From Glandiceps talaboti (taxonomy: Eukaryota; Hemichordata; Enteropneusta; Spengelidae), in NCBI RefSeq assembly GCF_964340395.1, contig NC_135558.1:16837271-16901270 (forward strand): 64,000 nucleotides of DNA, read 5' to 3'. Shown here piece by piece: positions 55,020 to 64,000 of the stretch (the stretch's first letter is position 1; each line of letters opens with the position of its first letter). A model generated the notes under the pieces. It saw only the letters and a list, made by a program, of their open reading frames with translations, searched no databases and was not told where the DNA came from. The translations under genes and the position numbers were made by a program.

Positions 55020-57136
55020 GCGCCTGACTTCAAATGTAAAAAATGCAACAAGCGTTTTAAACATAGACATAATTTTATTAAACATGGAAATATAAAAGAA
55101 GAATAAAAAATGTCAATATCCTTATGTATGCCCAACATGTGATCTTGTTTATACAGAGTTCACATGTGATAAATGTAAGTTTGCATATAAATATGTCAAT
55201 CTGATTAAAATCCGATGTAGATGTCGGCTAATCGTTCATTGCTATTTTACCTTCGTTATTTTGCCTGAATTGACCTTCTTGGTACATGTTTACATTTTTT
55301 AGCCTGATCGCCTCCTGTAGAGGAGGCGATCAGGCTAAAAACGTAAACATGTACTACGAAGGTCAATTCAAGCTAAATAACGATGGTAAGATAGCAATGC
55401 ACGATTAGCCGACATCTACATCGGATTTTAATCAGATTGATAAATATGTGTGTCATTTAAGGAAACATCTTAACAGAGGAACACATTGCGTTAAAGAACC
55501 CAAGAGATATTTCTGTGAATGTGGTTTAGAATTAGGTAGTTATTTTGCATTGTATAGACATAGAAAGAAAATTTATAAGTTGTGAATTACCAATTGATCA
55601 AATACAATATTATATAAATATGGATAAAAATATATTTTATTTATATAACATGGTTAAGATTCAGAATCAATTCACTAACCGAATGATAAAAATCGGTGGT
55701 CATGTGTACTTTAAGCTTATACAGAATGGTGTTTTACAACCCATTCCTAATACCACACCTCTAAGGGAAGATAATATTTTGGATTGGCCGGTGCCTAATA
55801 ATCTTCCTCGACCATTAACAGAAGAATATATCATGAATCCTATCACAAAACGTATTGTTAAAATAGGTAATGATACATATCAAACTCTTATTAACAGAGG
55901 CTACCGACATGTAGGTGGTGTTTTTATACCACCCAAATACCATGAACTCGAGAGCGCTTTTAAAGGATATGTGAAGTCATATGAAATTGATATAACTGGG
56001 AACGAACCTCAAACACAATTAACTAAAAATAAATTGTTAATAAAGGAAATCTTAGAACAAAGTTTACAAGATACAGATGGAATAAAAGCGATATTAACCT
56101 TGAAGATAAAATGTGTTAAAAGTGGTAAAAACATGGAGGAGATAACAAGTGATGGTTATTTTAATAGTAATTCATTACAAATAATAACTACTGAACAAAT
56201 AGAGTAACAAGTGAATGCAAGTTTCGAAAGAATTATTGAACACATTACCAAATGGTTACGTGAAGGATCTGGTTGGCAAATAAAAGCACTTCATAATCTT
56301 TATGGAAATATTGCACGATACAACCCTCTACAAGGTAACTCATATATTAAATTACCAAAAGAGTTACAAAATCCAATGAAAGGTCTCATTAATATACAAA
56401 ACTATGACAAGAATGTTTTAGATGGTGTCACTTAGCATATAAGTTTCCAGTCAGAATTAAGAAAAATAGACCATCTTTATACAGTCAACACATCGTTGAT
56501 GTAGATTATAAAGGAATAATATTCCCAGTTACTATAAAACAAATTCCAAAGATTGAAAAACAAAACAATATATCTATTTCTGTATTTGGGTATGAAAATA
56601 AAAAAGCATATCCAATTTATGTTAATAAACAAACTTATAAAGATCACCTTGACTTACTACGAATAAGTCATGGTGATAAAAGTCATTATGTCTGGATTAA
56701 AGACTTTAATCGATTCATGTACAGTATAACAAACTATAAAGGAAGAAAGCATTTCTGTAGATATTGTTTACAACACTTTACAACTGTAGAGATTTTAGAG
56801 CAACACATTCCTATTAGTTTTGAAATAAATGGGACACAAGCTATACGAATGCCAACTGAGAAGAACAAGTGGTTATCATTTAAAAATTACCCAAAACAAT
56901 TAAATGCTTCATTTGTTATTTATTTTGAATCTATAACTCAAAACAGTGAATACCTGCCATCCTAACGAAAACACAGTATACACACACCGTTACCAAAAGC
57001 ATGAAGTATGTAGTTTTGGTTATAAACTTGTCTGTTGTCATGATGACACATTCAGTAAAGAAAGTGTTATGTATAGGGGACCAGATGCAGCCAAGAAATT
57101 TATGAAAATGATGTTATCAGAAGTTGACTATTGCAA
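55020..57136 (+). mobile_element. Polinton/Maverick fossil: protein-primed DNA polymerase B region
   Basis: Cys/His zinc-finger-like stretches at the start are followed by NPITKRIVKIG-type adaptor repeats (two, around 55670 and 55840). Then comes the N-terminal part of a protein-primed family-B polymerase (YVWIKDFNRFMYS, HFCRYCLQHF, MPTEKNKWLSF, HEVCSFGYKLVCC, YRGPDAAKKFM). No integrase, capsid or terminal repeats are seen here, so this is a fragment. It is broken by several disruptions and looks old. A palindromic MITE (55197-55439) was inserted into it with a 10-bp duplication. The right border abuts a copy of the NLR 5' module, so the fossil was carried or cut by the segmental duplication. 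Confidence 0.85.
55197..55439. mobile_element. Palindromic MITE made of the long-TIR element's ends, 243 bp
   Basis: CAATCTGATTAAAATCCGAT to its inverse complement, with a central CTCCTGTAGAGGAG. Direct repeat ATAAATATGT on both sides. It is the TIR of 46096-48457 without the interior, inserted in the Polinton fossil. Confidence 0.9.
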
Positions 57137-57899
57137 AAACCCACAAAAGACTAGTCTGATGAGTACTCTACTGACAATACTCGGGTCTAAAGTCAAAATC
57201 CCTACTCTACCACACTATACCCTGAATACATTGCTACACTGACCCCTTCATTCCTGTGAAACTCATCTCCTAACACTTGATTCACTGCAGGAATCTAAGA
57301 ATCGATTTGACTGATATCTTCAGATATACTACACGAAAAGTCCAATTTACCCACATTTACCCTACCTGTGACCCACATAACCACCATCTCTGTACAGGGG
57401 TAGTATATCAAGAAGTGGCACTTTTGACTGTCTACAGCCCCAGGGGAGAGAGCATTGGGGGTAAATTCAGTAAAAGGTGGAACTTCGTCTCATGCTCACC
57501 ACATTTACACATCGTCTGCTAAAGATTTACCCCGGTGGAAAGATATGGTCAAATATGACTTTTCGTATAGTGCGATATTACAGAACAATGGTGGCAGTGG
57601 TGGGATGTGACAGCAGTTGGATATGGCACTGTTATCAGCAATGGGATTAAGAAAAAATGCAAATCTGATAATAAATTAGTCAAAATCAAAATGTGACCCT
57701 CCCTTATTTCCCCGGCCCCACCCCTTGTAATTAATTAAGGCTTAATTAATTTCTTTCAGTTAAGGTAGGTCAGCTGAGGTCAGGTGTTTGTATTAAGGGT
57801 GGGGGGGGGGGTTTAAGCCTGTTAAGATATGTCAGGTTTCTTGTTATTTAGTAACCCAAAGTAATTGTTCTCTAGAGATCAGGTCAATAGATGTCCCTC
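57137..57899 (+). promoter_or_regulatory. 5' module copy 5, truncated, before sulfotransferase-like gene B
   Basis: The upstream segment, TIR MITE (57327-57573) and perfect AGGTCAGCTGAGGTCA (57767-57782) are kept. The copy stops at ~57899 and joins sequence matching 50585 of gene A. The exon-1 block and ~1.6 kb of intron present in gene A are therefore missing, and gene B must use another first exon or be poorly transcribed. Confidence 0.7.
57327..57573. mobile_element. TIR MITE, uninterrupted copy (~247 bp)
   Basis: Ends ACTACACGAAAAGTCC and GACTTTTCGTATAGTG. Same insertion and same site as 45852-48484, so copies 4 and 5 share a common ancestor that already carried it. It contains the intact target GATATGGTCAAATATGACTT of the long-TIR element. 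Confidence 0.85.
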
Positions 57900-58136
57900 A
57901 AAGGCGAGTAGCTGCGGATTTAAAAGGCCCATCAGTATACACCGGTTTTTAAAATCAATAATTATTGTAATTTCTAATACATCAATACGGTCTATATCTG
58001 ATGGGTATATGATAATGAAAAACATTATTTCTTTCAGGTATCATCACGGAGACCCTAGTGCAGTATCTCAATCACACATAACCAAATTGTTGTATACAGT
58101 CGTTCAAAAAAATCGTCAATCATTAACCACTCTACA

Positions 58137-58961
58137 ATGGCCTCTGAAGATCTGCCACCGTCAACGAGAGTGATTCTATGGTTCCATGCAAGGTCGAGAT
58201 CAACTGCTCTTGAGATGGCAATTGCATCCGACGAAAATATCAAGGTCTTCCACGAAGAGTTTTACAATGCGTACTTTCGAGGGGAGGAACGGCAATGTCA
58301 TGAGAAACTTATTGATAGTAGACTGAACCCTCCAATGCAGGGATTTAGGTATAGTGATATCAAAGCAAAACTCGAAAAGTCATTTCCTGGAAAGACAGCA
58401 GTGTTTGCAAAGGAAGGGGCCGGAGCACTAGTAGGCAGAGATCATTACAAGTATATTCCAAGAGGTTATCTGAATACGTTCCTAGTCCGAAATCCTCGCG
58501 CTTCTATCCTGTCATATTATAGAGCAACAAAATCAGTCGAATCTCACCTCATCGATGGCGAAACGTTGATTGAGCTTACCAAGCAAGATGGGAGCGTGTT
58601 ACCTATTTATCAAATTTTCAAGTACATGACGGAAGAAAGCAAACAGCGACCTATAGTGATAGATTCAGAAGATCTGGCCAATTCACCCAGGGAAACACTA
58701 CAGAAATACTGCCAGGCAACTGGGATTACTTTCAAGGAATCCTTCCTCAACTGGAAACCAGGGAATTCCGGACATTTCATTGAAATACTAAGGGATGACC
58801 CTGAATACATGGCAGCATTTCATGGCACCTCTATGCGTAGTTCAAATTTCCACCCTTCATCAGATCAAAACATCGACCTATCAGAATTACCAGAGGAGCT
58901 GCAAAAATGGATTGAAACATTCATGCCGCTATATGAGGAAATGATTCGTCACAAATTATAA
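58137..58961 (+). CDS. Sulfotransferase-like protein B
   Basis: 274 aa, paralog of A and the same length. The PAPS-binding loops are kept: HARSRST at 17-23 and LVRNPRASILSYY at 116-128. Replacements cluster at residues 16-18, 60-65, 96-100, 133-138 and 165-169. By eye there are about 30 nonsynonymous and 13 synonymous nucleotide changes versus A, a high proportion of replacements. The acceptor CTTTCAG at 58037 is kept, but the first-exon block seen for A is gone. Likely cytosolic; substrate unknown. PolyA signal candidate AATAAA at 59651. Confidence 0.83.
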   Translation: MASEDLPPSTRVILWFHARSRSTALEMAIASDENIKVFHEEFYNAYFRGEERQCHEKLIDSRLNPPMQGFRYSDIKAKLEKSFPGKTAVFAKEGAGALVGRDHYKYIPRGYLNTFLVRNPRASILSYYRATKSVESHLIDGETLIELTKQDGSVLPIYQIFKYMTEESKQRPIVIDSEDLANSPRETLQKYCQATGITFKESFLNWKPGNSGHFIEILRDDPEYMAAFHGTSMRSSNFHPSSDQNIDLSELPEELQKWIETFMPLYEEMIRHKL

Positions 58962-59179
58962 ACGATTTTTTGTTGTAAAATGGCATCATTTAATTAGTGA
59001 AAATATGATTATGTAATGAATTTTATGCTCACTTTAAAACAAACGGATGAAAAAATAAAAATAAACTATTAGTATGAATACTTGTTGACGGACACGTTCA
59101 TGGTAATTGTAATCAAGTTGGCAGAATTTTTTTAAACTATCCAGGTATTTGACCATAATACAGAACTAAGTTTCCTCTT

Positions 59180-59810
59180 AATATGTACATTGACTTCAAA
59201 AATGATAGACTAGTAAGTTTCCTAAATAAGCTATATCAAGCAAGAATTCAAAGTTCGTTTTCTGGGAAAAAAGCTTTATTCAAAGAATCAAAAGTGTGTT
59301 CTTTGGAAGGAAAGGTTTTGTTCAAAGAATTAAAAGTTTTCTCTCGAAAAATAAAAGTTTCCTTTCAAGAATTCAAAGTCCATTCTTTGGAAAGTAAAGT
59401 TTTGTTTATTGAATTAAAAGTTTACTCTTGAAAGAATAGTTTTATTCAAAGAATGGAAAGTTTACTCTCGAAAAATAAAAGTTTCCTTTCAAGAACTAAA
59501 AGTTTATTCTTGGAAAATGGAAGTTTTATTCAAAGCAAGAAATTTCGTGTTGTCATGTAGGGCCACCGTAAAGAAGTGATTTAACAACTCTTTCGCTAGA
59601 AAATGTAACAAGGTACATTTATTATGCATAACAATGTGTTATGAAATATAAATAAAGTTCTATTTCATCAAAGTTGCAAAAACCTCTTGTGTTTTAATTT
59701 TGGTTAAATTACTATCGAGAGAAAAGTGTGCGAATTGAAAATGAAGGGTTTTATCAATTATCGTTACATCTTATCGGCCACTTACACTGTCAATGTCCTC
59801 AAAATCAAAT
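59180..59810 (+). pseudogene. 3' module copy 3: NLR tail fragment, minisatellite and 3' UTR end
   Basis: Encodes MYIDFKNDRLVSFLNKLYQA (NLR tail homolog), then an open 82-codon frame (59183-59431) running through ~30-bp tandem repeats as SLEGKVLFKELKVFS-like units. Then the shared 3' UTR end (CACTCTTTCGCTAG-type block at ~59573-59660). Closely related to 52480-53100 downstream of gene A. Confidence 0.75.
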
Positions 59811-61425
59811 GTACTTTTCTAATGTTTATTGTTATGCAAGAATTAAGTCTAGTTTTTATTGTGCCTAATTATAGTTAACTGCTGGGTTAGATTCAATTGA
59901 TACAATCTATGTCGAGTGTACAATGGCAATGTATTTCTTGTTTAGTGAGTGTTGTCTGGCGGAATTGAAGGAATATACATACGCACATATAAATATGAAC
60001 ATTGTTGGCTTTCGGCTGTACATGTATCGTTTCACTGTTGTATAAAATTAAAAGAAAAACACAACTAGCTCAGCTAATCTAATCAATGTCCTGTTCTTGT
60101 TTGGAATTTCGTCTAGTAGTTAAATATTATTATGCACAAACATGGCAATCGCTTCATATGAACAGCACGAGCGACAGACATCATCGGTAGTGACGAATTC
60201 TATGCAAATCTAAATTTCGTAATAAAAAAATACCTCCGGACAAAATGTCCACTTAGTAGTATAGACATAGTATATGACATAATCACAACTCGATATATTC
60301 ATAAAATTTCAAATCGTTTCTGTGGAGTAGTGCTCGACTGCCATCATCGACAGCAATGATATCCCATCCCGGGTATCCCACACATTTCGTGTACAACTGT
60401 TTTGTGAAAATATTAAACTGTGCCAACATTTTTCTAATCTATTCGGCCGAATTGAAAAATACTCCCGGACAAAACTACTGCTTAGTATGATAGATGTCGT
60501 CGGCAACAGTGAAGGTTACTTTTCTGATCTGATCATAGAGGGCGTATGTTTGTCCGATTCAAGATAAACAGGGTTTAATAGTCATGTCAAGAGAAACACA
60601 GACATAAAGAGGACCACCTTTAGTCCTTAACTCATACTCATACTCAATCTGATGTGCCTGTAATGTGTCAATTTTAAATCCAATGTTATTGTGACATTGA
60701 AGGTTGCTTCATAGAGAAAGTGCTCCATAAATGTATAGACTACATTGTCTTCATTTGGTTTTGTTTTGCCATCTTAACAGTGAAATCTATTGTTTATACA
60801 AGACAATGTTGAAAGTTCATTCATTCATTCATTCGTTCATTCATTGCTCCTTCCATTCCTCCATTTATTCATTCATCCATTTATCCATTCATTCATTTCA
60901 ATTTATCCATCCATCCATGGCCATCCATTCATCCATCCATCCATTCATCCATCCATACAGTCATCCATCCACCCACCCACCCACCTATTCAACCATCCAT
61001 CCATCCATCCATCCATCCATCCATCCTTTCATTCATTCATTCATTCATTCATTCATTCATTCATTCAAATTCAAGGTATTACACACATTTACGATTAAAA
61101 GTAGGCTTTTAATTTGAAATGTTTGGTTCGAAAAGCTATGAAGAAAACCCAAATTTGGCTATTTGACCTTGAAGAAGACTTTCAAGGTCAAAGATCAAGG
61201 TCGTAAAAGAAAGGTCATATTTGATAATGTGGGAGTATGCACTTGAATGAAATCACTACATATTATGCCTACAAAATTATGATGCATATTGTGATATTAG
61301 GTTGAACACACACATGTACGCACTTACGCACACAGCAGATGGAACCCAATGTATAAGCTCCCTTCAGGCAGCACCAATTGGGAGCTAATAAGTACGGATA
61401 CCCAACTGTTTGCTTCAAATGCATC
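59811..61425. other. Gene-free stretch
   Basis: Contains a diverged tandem pair (ATACCTCCGGACAAAATGTC / ATACTCCCGGACAAAACTAC, ~60228 and 60460) and the tetranucleotide array below. No gene that I can support. Confidence 0.5.
60816..61067. repeat. (ATTC)n/(CATC)n tetranucleotide array
   Basis: Long mixed CATT/CCAT repeat. The His/Ser/Ile-rich open frames across it are artefacts. Confidence 0.96.
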
Positions 61426-61429
61426 AGCA

Positions 61430-61625
61430 CCTTGTTGACGATTCTGCTACAAATATGCGTATCAACAACACCATGCCCATAGCAACAGTCAAATGAACGT
61501 ATATATTGCAAAGATAACAGGGATAAATAGACAAGTGAATAAATATTTTTAAAAATGAACACCTATACCTAGCATGTGGACAAAAAAAATTAAGTATACA
61601 ATTGTGTTACAATGCTATTGGCATT
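61430..61625 (+). mobile_element. 3' fragment of the TAGCACAACTG element family
   Basis: CACCATGCCCATAGCAACAG, ATATTGCAAAGATAACAGGG and the terminal AATTGTGTTACAATGCTATTGG match the last ~200 bp of 30331-31580. Confidence 0.65.
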
Positions 61626-62024
61626 ATGGTTTAACCATTCCAAAGACAACTGAGTTCACAAAATGGTATAAATCATTTGTCATACATTTATTTTATCTTT
61701 AGAAATGGCTATGTCATTTGATTCGACCTTTTCTTTAATATATGAATTCTGCTTTGGTAAACAAGTAAATACAAATGTGTAAAGAATAGCACAGGTCCCT
61801 CAATGGTGAAAAGTTAAATTACTTATCATTAATTACTTGATAAGTAATGAAATGATTTCTTTGTGTACAACACATTGTAGTAAACCACAGACCTCTTTAC
61901 AGCAAGACAAACTGCGACAAACTGCTAATTTTTGTTGCATCATCATATTCAGATAATTTTAAATCTCCTTGACTGAAAAATAGCTCCGCAAACAGTTATC
62001 AGGAAAAGTATGACTTCGGTCAAA

Positions 62025-63360
62025 GATTTCAACATTCACTCAAGTTAATCTGACAACTTGTATTCTTATCTCACAGCAATCTGATTAAAATCCGATGTAG
62101 ATGTCGGCTAATCGTGCATTGCTATCTTACCATCGTTATTTAGCTTGAATTGACCTTCGTAGTACATGTTTACATTTTTTAGCCTGATCGCCTCCTCTAC
62201 ATTTTTAGAGGAGGCGATCAGTCTAAAAAATGTAAACATAATGAACGAATGAACACTGACACCAACGATGAAATACTAGTAAGAGTACAAAGTAAGCTAT
62301 GTCAAGCTTTGAAGCTGAATTCATCACTTAAGTCATTTACTATCAATTGTTTAAGTTCTCATATAGCTGGTTTACTCTCTAATATTGAATATTTTTTGCT
62401 GCCAGTAGTGAAATTAATGACACAGAGGCGAATTCAGTTGGAGTGTATGACAGTAGAAGCAGCTATAGAGAATCCAAGGACCAGACAACAAGGAATAATA
62501 ATGGATCTACTTTCAACAGAAAATGCGTCAGATTTCTGTGTGTTTGAACTGATTCCTCTCTGTTACATAGGATACCCTTTTCTACCAGTAGTGATACACA
62601 GAGTGTCTGCCTATCCATCACCTGTTAAGAATACAAATCCATAAATTGATTGAAACAGTACTTCATTATAATACCACGGTGTGGATGACTATGGTTTAAG
62701 ATTTAAGTACTTAATCTATTTCATGTACAACCATGTCAAATGTAATCAAAAATATTAACTATTTTGTTATCATGAATATGTAACTGATTTTTGCTTGTAA
62801 AATACAAAAATTGGCAGTTTGCAATTGTAATGTAGATGCATTTGAGAGGGTTCATTATTTGGTGAGCATTATCTCACTATAATATTTATGAAGTATGAAT
62901 GGTTTGGAAGCAAAGCACATCAAACAATTTCGCACTCTGAAATTGTACATATACCAGAAGCATAATATAGGAAGAATATTAGTACAAGATTTAAGAAAAT
63001 GTCTTCAAGAGTAAAGTTTACAAAAACTAATACATTTTAGTATTGGCTCGATACATGAATTTGTAATTCTTGTTGACAATATAATTTTGTAATGTGAAAA
63101 TGACCACGTTTACAAATTATTACCAAAATTACAGTGTCATTAATATTTTATATTAGTATTTATATATCAAACTCTCGATTTAGTTGTAAAGTATTTTGGA
63201 GATTATATTTTGTCATATACATTGTGTATTTTTATATTTTTGACAATAAAGAAGTGATTTAACAACTCTTTCGCTAGGAAATGTAACAAGGTACATTTAT
63301 TATGCATAACAATGTGTAATGAAATAGAAATAAAGTTGCATTTGATCAAAATTGCAAAAA
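62025..63360 (+). pseudogene. Broken NLR paralog: intron tail, MITE, C-terminal tail and 3' UTR
   Basis: 62025-62076 matches the end of NLR intron 2 (ATTTCAACATT.ACTCA, CTTGTATTCTTATCTCACAG). Where DED exon 3 should begin, a CAATCTGATT palindrome (62077-62238) takes its place. After it comes only the last ~131 codons (62249-62641, with SKLCQALKLNSSLKSFT and SSPVKNTNP), then a 3' UTR paralogous to 41131-42110 with AATAAA at about 63244 and 63330. The DED, NACHT and most LRRs are missing, so this is a host pseudogene. Confidence 0.85.
62077..62238. mobile_element. CAATCTGATT palindrome, right-truncated copy
   Basis: The left arm is complete and almost identical to the inverse of the 55197-55439 right arm. 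Central CTCCTCTACATTTTTAGAGG. The right arm stops after AAAAATGTAAACAT, where NLR tail sequence begins. Confidence 0.85.
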
Positions 63361-63725
63361 CCTCTTGTCTTAGATTTTGGTGAAATTACTATCAAGTGAA
63401 AAGTGTGTGAATTGACAGTGAAGAGTTTTGTCAATTATCATTCCATCTTATTGGTCACTATTATGCTTTTAAAATCATAATTATGAAAGAAATCACTAGA
63501 GAAGGATACTTTAAATTTAACAATCACGCCCTCAGTGGTAAATCTTTAGCAGCCCATAGTAGAAATCACAATGTTTTGGCTTAACAATTGCGCCCCAACG
63601 TACCTTACGTTTTGGCTGCTTGTTACCGATTCATTTGGTGATGATGGTGTAGAGGTTACTGCAGTAGAAGAATAGTTTAAACTCAACCGACACATCACCA
63701 ATGGTAAATCTTTACTAGCCCCATT
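63360..63725 (+). repeat. 3' module flank, copy 4
   Basis: Matches the sequence beyond the NLR gene (42110-42450): AAAATCATAATTATGA, CACGCCCTCAGTGGTAA, AGAAGAATAGTTTAAACT. Related blocks also follow gene A (53085-53350). Confidence 0.75.
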
Positions 63726-63770
63726 GATATTGGTGTTTGTATTCAATTAAGGAAACAAAAACATTCGAAA

Positions 63771-63792
63771 TGTACATACATACATACATACA

Positions 63793-63826
<34 letters not shown>

Positions 63827-63830
63827 CATG

Positions 63831-63861
<31 letters not shown>

Positions 63862-63887
63862 CATACATACATACATACATACATACG

Positions 63888-63935
<48 letters not shown>
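63771..63935. repeat. (ATAC)n then (CA)n microsatellite
   Basis: Long ATAC array with one short break, ending in about 17 CA units. Confidence 0.96.
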
Positions 63936-63936
<1 letters not shown>

Positions 63937-64000
63937 CCCCCAAACTTACAGATAGAAAGACAATATCTAAAATTCCAGTGATTATGCCGTGATTATGTCC

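Noticed and set aside
60731-61117. 128-codon frame rich in IHPSIHSF
   Set aside because: Tetranucleotide (CATC/ATTC) array; artefact.

Overview
This is AT-rich metazoan genomic DNA with spliced genes, many microsatellites and many transposon remnants. The gene content points to a marine invertebrate, most likely a non-vertebrate deuterostome such as a hemichordate or amphioxus: a golgin-97 ortholog, an FKBPL ortholog, a DED-NACHT-LRR (NLR-like) gene, lineage-specific sulfotransferase-like duplicates and a Polinton relic. The species cannot be fixed from sequence alone. All splice models, alignments and counts here were made by eye.

Region 1 (1-26.4 kb, minus strand) is almost entirely golgin-97 (GOLGA1): 20 coding exons rebuilt with consistent phases into an 871-residue coiled-coil protein ending in a GRIP domain, plus a probable 5' UTR exon. 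Its introns hold several MITEs, a 7-unit minisatellite and long CA/TG/CT/ATAC microsatellites. A CR1/L2-like LINE tail lies beyond its 3' end. Region 2 (26.3-28.6 kb) is a compact head-to-head promoter with a perfect CRE (TGACGTCA), then FKBPL on the plus strand, with one coding exon and a 1-kb intron in the 5' UTR.

Region 3 (28.5-31.6 kb) is repeat-rich and gene-free. Region 4 (31.6-63.7 kb) is a segmentally duplicated cluster and the most unusual part. A 5' module (upstream segment, AGGTCA-N4-AGGTCA direct repeat, putative noncoding first exon with a GTAAA donor) is present in three tandem copies before a DED-NACHT-LRR gene (36.8-41.1 kb). It recurs at 48.65 kb before sulfotransferase-like gene A (50.8-51.6 kb) and, truncated, at 57.76 kb before gene B (58.1-59.0 kb). 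A 3' module (last stretch of NLR coding sequence, 3' UTR, polyadenylation region and flank) follows the NLR gene, both sulfotransferase genes, and a broken NLR remnant at 62.0-63.4 kb. Two unrelated coding bodies therefore sit in the same 5'/3' frame.

The cluster also holds a 5'-truncated LINE with a 12-bp target-site duplication (44.46-45.77 kb), a 2.36-kb long-TIR element with a 9-bp target-site duplication (46.10-48.46 kb), palindromic relatives of that element at 55.2 and 62.1 kb, a short TIR MITE shared by two module copies, and a Polinton DNA-polymerase fossil (55.0-57.1 kb). Intact paralogous copies supply empty sites, so the order of insertions can be read directly.
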